Assembly: GCA_050010255.1 (NCBI GenBank)
Contig: JBEKLJ010000133.1
Coordinates: forward strand, 1-9,619
From: JBEKLJ01 sp050010255
GTDB taxonomy: Bacteria; Acidobacteriota; Terriglobia; Bryobacterales; Bryobacteraceae
Length of the DNA: 9,619 nt
Reading direction: 5' to 3'
Numbering within the stretch: position 1 is the first letter of the stretch; every line of letters starts with the position of its first letter. This document shows, piece after piece, positions 1 through 5,484 of the stretch. The notes beneath the pieces are model-generated. The model was not told where the DNA came from. It searched no databases and saw nothing but the letters and a program-made list of their open reading frames with translations. Position numbers and translations under genes: made by a program.

Positions 1-86
1 CCAGCGGCGGGTGATGAGCATTATCACCGGCACGGCAAAGTAGCCGGCGACCAGCAGCGGTAAGATCGAGCCAGCTTGTGTTTCGT

Positions 87-117
87 GGGGCAGGCGCTTG
101 CGTCTGCCCCTGTTTTT
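87..117 (+). terminator. Strong hairpin followed by a T-run, terminator-like or REP-like
   Basis: GGGGCAGGCGC (87-97) can pair with GCGTCTGCCCC (100-110), giving 11 pairs including one G-T wobble; the innermost pairs probably open to form a small loop. TGTTTTT follows at 111-117, the pattern of a rho-independent terminator reading rightward. No convincing plus-strand gene ends just before it, since the short open frames at 1-43 and 1-63 look non-coding. It could therefore be a dispersed REP-type palindrome instead. The symmetry is seen directly; the role is inferred. Confidence 0.5.
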
Positions 118-140
118 GGGTAGCGCCCGATTGTCCCATA

Positions 141-278
141 AAAAAGTACTCATCTGGCTTCACGGCGATCGTGTTCTTCATCGGCGTCGCTTGCCTGTTC
201 CTCTACAAGATCGACACGAAGACTGGCGCCCGGATGGCCGAGGAATTGAACGAGCGCCGCAAGAAGTACGCCTCCTAA
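141..278 (+). pseudogene. C-terminal remnant of a GPH/MFS-type symporter
   Basis: This 45-codon open stretch ends in TAA. It encodes one hydrophobic helix (FTAIVFFIGVACLFLYKI) followed by a charged tail (DTKTGARMAEELNERRKKYAS). A last membrane helix, then a short loop and an amphipathic tail ending in ELxxRR, is typical of the C-terminus of glycoside-pentoside-hexuronide:cation symporters (MFS_2). The frame stays open back to about 18, but that part is not transporter-like, and the 87-117 hairpin lies in it. No other plus frame upstream encodes the preceding helices. It is probably a relic left by deletion or insertion, or an assembly junction. The family call rests on a short segment and is tentative. 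Confidence 0.4.
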
Positions 279-308
279 ACGCGATCGCTGTTTCTTTTCT
301 GGCAGCGC

Positions 309-1310
309 TCAGTACGCCCAGCGCCACAAGCTGGCGCCCACGGTGTAGCCGGCGCCCACGGCGGCGAACAGCACCAGATCGGCCTTGTGGAGCTTCCCGC
401 TATCGACTGCCTCGCGCGTGGCCAGGGGCACCGTGGCCGAGGTCGTGTTGCCGTAACGGCCGATGTTGATGATCACCCTGTCCGGGTCCAGGCCGAGCCG
501 CTCGGTGCAGGCCGTGATGATGCGGCGGTTGGCCTGGTGGGGGATCATCACCTTGACCTGGCTGGGGTCGATGTTGTTCCTCGCCAGCAGGTCGCGGCAG
601 ACCTCGTACATGCGGCGGACCGCAAACTTGAACACCTGCTGCCCCGCCTGGTGGATGTAGTGCTGGCGCTTCTGGACGGTTTCGATCGAGGCCGGCAGGC
701 GGCTGCCGCCGGCGGGCATGTTGAGGAATTCTCCACCCGAGCCATCGATCTCATGCAGGAAGTCAATGGCTCCCAGGGAATCGTCCTCGGCGGGCTCGAC
801 CAGGAAAGCGCCGGCGCCGTCGCCGAACAGGACGCAGGTGGCGCGGTCCGTGTAGTCGGTGATGCGCGACATGGTGTCGGCGCCGATCACCAGCACCTTG
901 CGGTGAGCGCCCGTTCCGATCATCTGCGCCGCCGTGGTCAGCCCGTAGAGGAAGCTGCAGCAGGCGGCGACCAGGTCGAAGCCCCAGGCTCCCTTGGCGC
1001 CCAGCTTGTGCTGGACTAGGCAGGCGGTGGAGGGAAACAACATGTCGGGCGTGACCGTGCAGAGGAGGATCACATCCACCTCGGACGGCTGAACGCCACG
1101 CGCGGCCAGCGCGATCCTGGCGGCCTCAACGGCCATGTCGGAGGTGGCCACCTCGGGGCCGGCGATGTGGCGCTCCGAGATGCCCGTGCGCTCCAGGATC
1201 CACTGGTTGTTGGTCTCGACCATCTTCTCCAGGTCGAAGTTGGTCAGCACCCGCGGCGGAACGTAGCAACCCAAGGCGCTGATCTTAGCTCTCGGCACGA
1301 ATCCTCCCAT
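309..1310 (-). CDS. fabH: Beta-ketoacyl-ACP synthase III (FabH)
   Basis: FabH condenses an acyl-CoA, usually acetyl-CoA, with malonyl-ACP to start type II fatty acid synthesis in the cytosol. The 333-aa product matches the family length and aligns end to end with the classic pattern: N-terminal TNxDLEKMVET, then ERTGISERHIA. The active-site Cys is in FDLVAACCSF (Cys117, followed by a second Cys), His258 is in PHQAN, and Asn288 is in RYGNTTSA, completing the Cys-His-Asn triad. The FGDGAGA motif is at about 162-168. The start chosen (ATG 1308-1310) gives the usual N-terminus just before the first beta strand (KISALGCYVP). An ATG 30 bases upstream (1338-1340) is possible, and neither has a clear ribosome site. 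The frame stays open to 1475, but that extension is not FabH-like. It stands alone, with no other fab genes in view, and diverges from the metallopeptidase. Acyl-chain preference cannot be read from sequence. Confidence 0.96.
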   Translation of the reverse strand: MGGFVPRAKISALGCYVPPRVLTNFDLEKMVETNNQWILERTGISERHIAGPEVATSDMAVEAARIALAARGVQPSEVDVILLCTVTPDMLFPSTACLVQHKLGAKGAWGFDLVAACCSFLYGLTTAAQMIGTGAHRKVLVIGADTMSRITDYTDRATCVLFGDGAGAFLVEPAEDDSLGAIDFLHEIDGSGGEFLNMPAGGSRLPASIETVQKRQHYIHQAGQQVFKFAVRRMYEVCRDLLARNNIDPSQVKVMIPHQANRRIITACTERLGLDPDRVIINIGRYGNTTSATVPLATREAVDSGKLHKADLVLFAAVGAGYTVGASLWRWAY

Positions 1311-1427
1311 GGCACTCACGTGGTCCACGGCCACCGGCATCCCGAGCCAGTCTGACGGCAGGCGCCCGGTGGCCGCCAGGGTCTTCCAAGGGGCGGCCGC
1401 CCGCTTGCGGGAACCAGAAGCCCAACT

Positions 1428-1436
1428 TGCTATGTT
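1428..1436 (+). promoter_or_regulatory. Possible extended -10 promoter for the SprT-like gene
   Basis: TGCTATGTT fits an extended -10 (TG-n-TATGTT, 4 of 6 to TATAAT). TTGCGG at 1405-1410 is a poor -35 at 20 bp. Transcription would begin near 1443, just before the ATG at 1450. This would place the in-frame ATG at 1432 inside the promoter and argues against it as start. Motif match only. Confidence 0.3.
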
Positions 1437-1449
1437 AGTTTCTGGAGGC

Positions 1450-2157
1450 ATGCAAGTCGAGCGCGCCCTGCCCACCGAGACGCCGGAAGAGATCTACACT
1501 CGTGTTTTCCGCGAGTTGAAGCCCGGCGCACGCCCGCCGGAGATTTGCCTCGAGTTCCGCCGGTATGCCAACCCGGACAGCTTCGCGCGGCTTCAGGGCG
1601 GGGAACTCCGCGTCCGGATGAGCGACCTGATCGAGGGAGCCCCGGCGCCCGTCCTCGAGGCGCTGGCTTTCCTGCTGCTGGGCAAGCTCCTGCGGAAGGC
1701 GGTCCCGGCGCGTTACGCGCGCCGCTACCGGTTGTACCTGAACCGGCGCGACGTTCGGCGCCGGGTGCACCTGCTGCGGCAGATTCGCGGTCGGAAGTTC
1801 GTCTCCGGCCCGCAGGGTGAGCACTACGACTTGCTGGCGCTCTTCGAGGAACTCAACGCCGCGTACTTTCACGGCCTGATGGCGCGGCCGGCGCTGGGCT
1901 GGAGCCGCCGTCCCTCCCGCACCAGCCTGGGGCATTTCGATCCCTTGCACAACGCCATCATCATCAGCCGGTTGCTGGACGACCCGGTTCTGCCCAGGCT
2001 GGTTCTGGAGTACGTGCTGTTTCACGAGATGCTGCACCTGCGGTATCCCGTTCAGGAGCGGGGATCCCGGCGGAGGGTTCATCCGCGGGAGTTCCAGGAG
2101 GCCGAGAAGGAGTTCCCGGGGCTGAAGCAGGCCAAGGAGATGCTCAAGAAGCTGTAG
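1450..2157 (+). CDS. SprT-like zinc metallopeptidase domain protein
   Basis: The 235-aa predicted soluble protein has a C-terminal SprT/M48-like metallopeptidase core. LFEELNAAYFHG (131-142) matches the helix that opens SprT domains. GWSRRPSRTSLGHFDPLHNAIIIS follows as the beta hairpin. HEMLH (192-196) is the HExxH zinc and catalytic motif inside LEYVLFHEMLHLRYP. His211 in RRRVHPREF is a likely third zinc ligand. The basic N-terminal 120 residues have no domain I recognise. Substrates are unknown; SprT-type proteins often act on DNA- or stress-associated proteins, which is family knowledge only. Start: ATG 1450 has GGAGG only one base before it, and ATG 1432 is also in frame but overlaps a possible promoter, so the start is uncertain by six codons. 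The gene diverges from fabH across about 140 bp. Confidence 0.82.
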   Translation: MQVERALPTETPEEIYTRVFRELKPGARPPEICLEFRRYANPDSFARLQGGELRVRMSDLIEGAPAPVLEALAFLLLGKLLRKAVPARYARRYRLYLNRRDVRRRVHLLRQIRGRKFVSGPQGEHYDLLALFEELNAAYFHGLMARPALGWSRRPSRTSLGHFDPLHNAIIISRLLDDPVLPRLVLEYVLFHEMLHLRYPVQERGSRRRVHPREFQEAEKEFPGLKQAKEMLKKL

Positions 2158-2185
2158 CGCCGCCCCCATCCCTGGGGGGCGGCGC
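2157..2185. terminator. Strong GC hairpin between convergent genes
   Basis: GCGCCGCCCCC (2157-2167) and GGGGGCGGCGC (2175-2185) form a perfect 11-bp stem with a 7-base loop. The stem begins on the last base of the metallopeptidase stop codon. It is followed by a minus-strand gene ending at 2209. There is no T-run on either strand, so it may act as an mRNA 3'-end stabiliser or a bidirectional, partly factor-dependent terminator. The symmetry is seen; the function is inferred. Confidence 0.6.
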
Positions 2186-2208
2186 GGACGGCCTGCGAAC
2201 CGCGGGGC

Positions 2209-2748
2209 CTACGAGGTGGTCGGGACGACCTGCACGTGCTGCGAGAGGCGGCGCAGCTCCTCGCGCATAGACTCGACCGCGTCCACCAGACCGCGCACGT
2301 CCACCGTGCCGATGCCCAGCGTTTGGAGCGCCAGCCGGAACTCGACCACAGCCATCGCATAGCTGAACATCAAGCGCTGGCGGACGAGATTCCTGGCCAG
2401 GTCTGGCTGGTCCTGCGGGGCGTGGAGCAGCAGCAGCTTCGCCGTCGTCAAGAGCCGGCCGAAGTCGAGGCGCATGCAGCGGAGATAATGCCGGAAAACG
2501 CGCCGGCGCTCGGCCTGGAGCTTCCGATGAATGCCCGGATGGAAACCCGGCTGAGCCGCCAGGAAGTCGTAGTCCTCCTCCAGGAAGAGCCGCTCCATGG
2601 GCCGGTACTTGGCGATGGAGAACTCGTTGGACCACGCCAGGTCGGGTTCCGCGGAGCCAGCATGGGAGCCAAGCCGGCGGAACAACACCAGAAACGCAAT
2701 GGCCACCAGAAGTACTAAACCTATGGCGGCGATCAAGACACTCGTCAT
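2209..2748 (-). CDS. Single-pass membrane protein of unknown function
   Basis: The 179-aa product has one N-terminal membrane helix (about residues 3-24, SVLIAAIGLVLLVAIAFLVLF). The rest is a mainly helical, charged soluble part that would face the cytoplasm if RRLG after the helix obeys the positive-inside rule. The soluble part starts EPDLAWSNEFSIAKYRPMERLF and contains Arg/Leu-rich helices (IHRKLQAERRRVFRHYLRCMRLDFGRLL) and a C-terminal amphipathic helix (LVDAVESMREELRRLSQHV). I do not recognise a named domain. Start: the ATG at 2746-2748 has GGAG six bases upstream, which fixes it; the open frame runs to 2811 but without support. It probably has its own promoter (2782-2811). It follows the seven-helix gene in the same direction with a 108-bp gap, so the two may also be co-transcribed. 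Confidence 0.75.
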   Translation of the reverse strand: MTSVLIAAIGLVLLVAIAFLVLFRRLGSHAGSAEPDLAWSNEFSIAKYRPMERLFLEEDYDFLAAQPGFHPGIHRKLQAERRRVFRHYLRCMRLDFGRLLTTAKLLLLHAPQDQPDLARNLVRQRLMFSYAMAVVEFRLALQTLGIGTVDVRGLVDAVESMREELRRLSQHVQVVPTTS

Positions 2749-2781
2749 TTTCCGCTCCGTTCTGACCGAACGACTAGCCTC

Positions 2782-2811
2782 ATCATAGACCAAGTGCCCA
2801 GCCCGGCGCAA
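2782..2811 (-). promoter_or_regulatory. Likely sigma-70 type promoter for the 2209-2748 gene
   Basis: Read on the minus strand, TTGCGC (2806-2811) is separated by 18 bp from TATGAT (2782-2787). The -10 matches 5 of 6 consensus bases and the -35 matches 3 of 6. Transcription would start near 2775, giving a short leader with GGAG before the ATG at 2748. Confidence 0.45.
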
Positions 2812-2856
2812 TGGATTTAGGGTGACTAGGCGACATTTTCTAAGAAACTCAGCCCA

Positions 2857-3675
2857 TTACTTACGAGTGGTTCGCTGGAGGCTCGAGTTGATGGCGGCCA
2901 ATTGTTCCAACACGTGCCGCTGCTGTTCGGCGCTCCAGTGCTGGCCAATCGTCACCCTCTGGCGTTCGCCCTCCCGGTTCAGGACCGCCATCCAGACCAC
3001 CAGGCAGGCTACCGTGGCGCCGACCAACCCGAGACTGCCTATGGCTACGGCCTGGCTACCGACAACATTTCGAATGAGATAGATGAGAGCGAAACACAGG
3101 AAATAGATCGCCCAAACGATCGAATGGACCACCAGGTTGCGGCTGAGCGGTACCGGGTACCAGACCAGGAAGGCGGTGATGAAGAGGAGGAACAGCACCA
3201 GGCTGGAGGTGAGGCCGCGCTCCATGACGAAGAAGTACCGGAGTATGGGGAACCGCTCGTGAGGGTTGCTCAGGTCCGGTCTAAGGCTCAAGGAGGCCAC
3301 CAGCATGCCGACCGCCAGGCCCCCGAACACGGCCCACCGGCCCACGCTGGCGATTCCCTTGAAGTTCTGCAACACCAGGGTGTAGAGTTCCAGGACCACG
3401 AGCACATACAGGAACCACACCACCGGCTCGGTGGCTACCCAGAGCCGGGCGTAAGCGTTCGATCCCAGATGGGGGCTCTTAAAGCCAGTGATCCGCCGCA
3501 TCGCCCAGGGGACGGTGGCCAGAGCCAGCGACTGGAGGGTACTGAACAGGACGTAGACAGCGAACCAGCGATAGACGCGATGCAGGCCCTCATGCCGGAG
3601 CCGCACGTACAACACTGCCCCCGCCGCAATGGAAGACCACCAGAGATACTGTTCGAGTGAGGCGATGATCGGCAT
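2857..3675 (-). CDS. Seven-helix integral membrane protein of unknown function
   Basis: The 272-aa product has seven hydrophobic segments, at about residues 8-25, 36-56, 83-103, 112-131, 155-173, 180-202 and 208-232. They are followed by a 40-residue soluble tail with a helical stretch (WSAEQQRHVLEQLAAINSSLQ). Tryptophans and aromatics are common near the helix ends. There is no visible transporter, kinase, GGDEF or binding motif, and I do not recognise the family. Seven helices plus a short tail are also seen in bacterial 7TM sensor or anchor modules, but this is only a resemblance in layout. Start: the first ATG (3673-3675) precedes helix 1 directly. There is no good Shine-Dalgarno at standard distance (the nearest GGAG is about 16 bases away). 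An extended -10 element (3701-3709) would give a leader of about 19 bases. Confidence 0.75.
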   Translation of the reverse strand: MPIIASLEQYLWWSSIAAGAVLYVRLRHEGLHRVYRWFAVYVLFSTLQSLALATVPWAMRRITGFKSPHLGSNAYARLWVATEPVVWFLYVLVVLELYTLVLQNFKGIASVGRWAVFGGLAVGMLVASLSLRPDLSNPHERFPILRYFFVMERGLTSSLVLFLLFITAFLVWYPVPLSRNLVVHSIVWAIYFLCFALIYLIRNVVGSQAVAIGSLGLVGATVACLVVWMAVLNREGERQRVTIGQHWSAEQQRHVLEQLAAINSSLQRTTRK

Positions 3676-3700
3676 CGCGCAGCGATCCAGCTCCTAGCCG

Positions 3701-3709
3701 ATTCTATCA
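3701..3709 (-). promoter_or_regulatory. Possible extended -10 promoter for the seven-helix gene
   Basis: The minus strand reads TGATAGAAT: a TG-n extension plus TAGAAT, matching 5 of 6 bases of TATAAT. No good -35 is present, as expected for extended -10 promoters. The predicted start is near 3694, about 19 bases before the ATG. Confidence 0.4.
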
Positions 3710-3813
3710 TTTGGCGGGAGCGGGATCGCTTTGAAATTCCGGATGGCGGCAGGCACACGAAGAACTGCGCCGTGTCCCGACTGCCTGTGCCGTTTCTCCT
3801 TCAGCTATCTGCC

Positions 3814-3933
3814 TTAACGGACGTCCGGGCACGGGAAGCAGCGCGGCATGGGAGGTTCGGTCAGCTGAACGGTTAACACGCCGAAGGTTGCCAGCGCCAG
3901 GATGAGAGTCACTACGGTCTTTGCCAGTGTCAT
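3814..3933 (-). CDS. Small membrane or secreted peptide, 39 aa, CxxC tail
   Basis: This 39-codon gene runs from ATG (3931-3933) to TAA (3814-3816). A strong AGGAGG lies nine bases before the ATG, the best ribosome site in the window. The peptide has a short basic N-terminus (MTLAK), then a hydrophobic segment at about residues 6-23 (TVVTLILALATFGVLTVQ). It ends TEPPMPRCFPCPDVR, a Pro-rich tail with Cys32 and Cys35 in CFPC. This could be an uncleaved anchor or a signal peptide releasing a very short peptide. CxxC suggests metal binding or a disulfide, but nothing fixes a role. It is transcribed away from the 4112 gene, and the region between them holds two inverted repeats (3972-4002 and 4034-4059). 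I do not recognise the family. Codon use looks like the neighbours. Confidence 0.6.
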   Translation of the reverse strand: MTLAKTVVTLILALATFGVLTVQLTEPPMPRCFPCPDVR

Positions 3934-3971
3934 TGTTGATTTCCTCCTCAGGAAGTTATGGGGATTACTCT

Positions 3972-4002
3972 TAGCCCCGAGCGTAACCGGCCTTAGGGGC
4001 TA
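3972..4002. promoter_or_regulatory. Inverted repeat TAGCCCC-N17-GGGGCTA
   Basis: Perfect 7-bp arms at 3972-3978 and 3996-4002 have a 17-base spacer. It sits 39 bp upstream of the small-peptide ATG and about 110 bp upstream of the 4112 gene. Arm centres are 24 bp apart, so it could be an operator for a dimeric regulator. It could also be a leader hairpin if transcription toward the peptide starts upstream of it. Confidence 0.35.
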
Positions 4003-4033
4003 GGGGGCGCTTTGCCTGAGGTTTTTCCGGATT

Positions 4034-4059
4034 CGGAACAGCACCCGGATTCTGTTCCG
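4034..4059. promoter_or_regulatory. Inverted repeat CGGAACAG-N10-CTGTTCCG, possible operator
   Basis: Perfect 8-bp arms lie at 4034-4041 and 4052-4059. The direct repeat CCGGATTC (4027-4034 and 4045-4052) overlaps the arms. Nine bases (ATTCGGAAC, 4031-4039) recur exactly in the palindrome at 5453-5472, on the other side of the regulator gene. It lies between the divergent 39-aa gene and the 4112 gene, 32 bp before the possible -10 of the latter. Probably a repressor or activator site; assignment to the neighbouring HTH protein is inference. Confidence 0.5.
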
Positions 4060-4081
4060 TTTTCAGGCACAGAAGCTCTCA

Positions 4082-4102
4082 GGTTTCGTGTAAAATGAAA
4101 CC
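4082..4102 (+). promoter_or_regulatory. -10 element inside a GGTTTC/GAAACC inverted repeat
   Basis: TAAAAT (4091-4096, 5 of 6 to TATAAT) lies in the 9-base spacer of a perfect 6-bp inverted repeat (4082-4087 and 4097-4102), just upstream of the ATG at 4112. No clear -35 is present. A protein bound here would block the promoter. Transcription from this -10 would start near 4103, leaving almost no leader, which fits the lack of a ribosome site before the gene. Confidence 0.35.
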
Positions 4103-4111
4103 GAGTTCATA

Positions 4112-4579
4112 ATGGACGGCATGCGGGAACTGGAGCAGGACAGCGGCTTGGAGCGGAGCGCGGCCAGCAGTCTGTGGCGGCACACGCTTTCGCAGATCCC
4201 CAGCCTGTTCGGGCGCTTGGTATACCTGTGCTCGCTGCGCGACCAGAACACGGGGGCCTATGAGCACTACGGGCTGGCGCAGGTCTTTGGGGAGGCGGAG
4301 GCCGACCGGGCGCTGCGGGAGAGCCACGAGCAGACGTTTTCCGAGTGGCTGTGCCTGAACCTGGAGCGGCAGAAGTCCGATCTGGACCTCTACCTTTCGG
4401 GTCTGACCCGTGACCGGCGGAGGATTCTAGGTACCTGGCTCCGATTGCGACCCTACGCGAACCTGGTGCCCTCGGGGGCGCGACAGGTGGAGCGGGACCT
4501 TTACATGGCGGATCTGGAGACCATCCTGGAGCTGCTCAAGCGCGAGTACGGCGTCGTTTCCCCGGATCGAGACGCATAG
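4112..4579 (+). CDS. Conserved-looking protein of unknown function, 155 aa
   Basis: The product is 155 aa, soluble and rich in Leu, Arg and Glu, predicted mainly helical, with no signal peptide or membrane segment. Distinctive blocks are IPSLFGRLVYLCSLRDQNTGAYEHYGLAQVFG-like residues 29-60 (core YEHYGLAQVFGE), then EADRALRESHEQTFSEWL. Next comes RRRILGTWLRLRPYANLVPSGA and a C-terminal helix (LYMADLETILELLKREYG). It resembles a hypothetical family I associate with acidobacterial genomes; this is recollection, not a search. Function is unknown. Start: ATG 4112, or ATG 4121 three codons on; neither has a Shine-Dalgarno, so translation may be near-leaderless. Its last 44 bp overlap the end of the HTH regulator on the opposite strand, and its upstream region carries a palindrome like the one beside that regulator. 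Confidence 0.75.
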   Translation: MDGMRELEQDSGLERSAASSLWRHTLSQIPSLFGRLVYLCSLRDQNTGAYEHYGLAQVFGEAEADRALRESHEQTFSEWLCLNLERQKSDLDLYLSGLTRDRRRILGTWLRLRPYANLVPSGARQVERDLYMADLETILELLKREYGVVSPDRDA

Positions 4580-5321
4580 CCACACCGGTGACCTGGCCGA
4601 TCACGTCGATTTCGTTCGGATAGGCGTAAACCTGGGGGGCCGACAGGGAGGTCGGGTGCGGCTGGAGAACCAGACGGTCGCCGCTGAGGTGGCACCAGGA
4701 GCAGGCGAATCCCTGGCGGTGTTCGAGGAAGTAGATGGGCCGCTCGAACTCGTGAGCCCACCCCCCCTCGGTGATCTTGCGGCGGCTTTCGTCGATCAGC
4801 ACCAGCGAGCCGGGCTGGAGCAGGGGATACATGGTCCAGTCCTCGGTGCCGATGAAGCCGTAACGGTGGTTCTTCAGATCCAGGCCGCTGAGCAGCATCA
4901 GCGGCAGCTTTCCCCAGCGCTGGATCATGCGGCTCAGATAGCTGGTGCGCCGCAGGTCAATGCCGGGATCCAGCGAGAGCGGCGCATGGACTTCGCCCCG
5001 GGCATCGGGTGCGAACCCTATCAAGTGGGTGCGCTCGATCTGGACGGCGGCCAGCGAGTCGGCGGGCAGCGAGGAGAGGTCCACGCCATACCACTCCAGG
5101 ACTTCGGCCGGGTCCAGGCGGTAGATGGCGCACAGGGAATAGAGCCGGTAGAGGCTGGGCAGTGTGCCCTTGTTCTCGATGTCCGCCAGGCGGCTGAGGG
5201 CGATGATGAACTCGTCACTGTGGCGGCGCTCGGCGATCCGCTGGCTGGCGTCCTCGACGTCGCGGTAGCGCAGATTGAGCCGCTCCCGGGCGTGCTTCAG
5301 TTTCTGTCCGGCTTCCTCCAT
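4536..5321 (-). CDS. XRE-family HTH regulator with S24/LexA-like C-terminal domain lacking the dyad
   Basis: The product is 261 aa. Residues about 3-78 form an XRE-type helix-turn-helix domain (KLKHARERLNLRYRDVEDAS, then SRLADIENKGTLPSLYRLYSL). A linker leads to an S24/LexA-like beta domain at about 155-248 (GTEDWTMYPLLQPGSLVLID, then VLQPHPTS, then VIGQVTGVAMRL). In cleaving S24 proteins the first block reads DSMxPxxxxGD, with Ser catalytic; here the equivalent is Thr163 in WTM. The catalytic Lys, usually in VKR, falls in ACSWC (206-210) with no Lys. The domain is therefore probably a dimerisation or ligand-sensing module, not an autoprotease. Start: ATG 5319-5321 has GAGAGG eight bases before it. 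A TTGCCC-17-TATAAT promoter (5408-5436) gives an 80-base leader. It diverges from ubiX, and its 3' end overlaps the 155-aa gene by 44 bp. Target genes are inferred only. Confidence 0.85.
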   Translation of the reverse strand: MEEAGQKLKHARERLNLRYRDVEDASQRIAERRHSDEFIIALSRLADIENKGTLPSLYRLYSLCAIYRLDPAEVLEWYGVDLSSLPADSLAAVQIERTHLIGFAPDARGEVHAPLSLDPGIDLRRTSYLSRMIQRWGKLPLMLLSGLDLKNHRYGFIGTEDWTMYPLLQPGSLVLIDESRRKITEGGWAHEFERPIYFLEHRQGFACSWCHLSGDRLVLQPHPTSLSAPQVYAYPNEIDVIGQVTGVAMRLDPGKRRRTRA

Positions 5322-5407
5322 GCTATGATCCTCTCTCGGCGGAAAGAAACGGCCGGAGGGCGCTCCGCGATGTGCAGCGCGATCTGTAAATATAGGCTCC
5401 GCAAAGA

Positions 5408-5436
5408 ATTATAACGGCGCGGCGAGGGCGGGGCAA
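5408..5436 (-). promoter_or_regulatory. Promoter of the HTH/S24-like regulator
   Basis: The minus strand has TTGCCC (5431-5436), 17 bp, then a perfect TATAAT (5408-5413), the best sigma-70 type match in the window. The start would be near 5401, about 80 bases before the regulator ATG. The 5453-5472 palindrome lies 16 bp upstream of its -35. Confidence 0.65.
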
Positions 5437-5452
5437 GGGCGAGATTGTAATT

Positions 5453-5472
5453 CCGTTCCGAATTCGGAACGG
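5453..5472. promoter_or_regulatory. Perfect 20-bp palindrome, possible operator
   Basis: CCGTTCCGAATTCGGAACGG is perfectly self-complementary with no spacer. It sits between the regulator promoter and the start of ubiX, only 12 bases before the GTG at 5485. A weak rightward -10 (TGTAAT, 5446-5451) would start transcription inside it, so binding could block ubiX-pheA. It shares ATTCGGAAC and TTCCGTT with the repeat at 4034-4059. The identity of the binding protein is inferred. Confidence 0.55.
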
Positions 5473-5484
5473 CGGAAGTCGGGA

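Noticed and set aside
1..78. Minus-strand frame with a hydrophobic stretch (LLVAGYFAVPVIMLITRRW) running off the left edge
   Set aside because: It could be the start of a membrane protein gene, but no start codon or ribosome site fits before the hydrophobic part, and only about 25 codons are visible.
281..307. Palindrome GCGATCGC and a weak CGCTG/CAGCG stem as the fabH terminator
   Set aside because: The palindrome has no loop, the second stem is only 5 bp with a 12-base loop, and no T-run follows on the fabH strand.
387..1019. Long plus-strand open frame opposite fabH
   Set aside because: Its residue content is that of a GC-rich shadow of fabH, with no recognisable domain.
1311..1475. N-terminal extension of FabH to 1475
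   Set aside because: The extra residues do not resemble FabH, would overlap the divergent gene's start, and FabH proteins begin just before the KISALG-type strand.
3747..3791. Possible hairpin (GGCACA/TGTGCC) downstream of the 39-aa gene
   Set aside because: Short arms, competing pairings and no T-run; not distinguishable from chance in GC-rich sequence.
5453..5472. SOS (LexA) box
   Set aside because: It contains GTTC and GAAC, but an SOS role has no support: the neighbouring S24-like protein seems unable to self-cleave and no DNA repair genes are adjacent.
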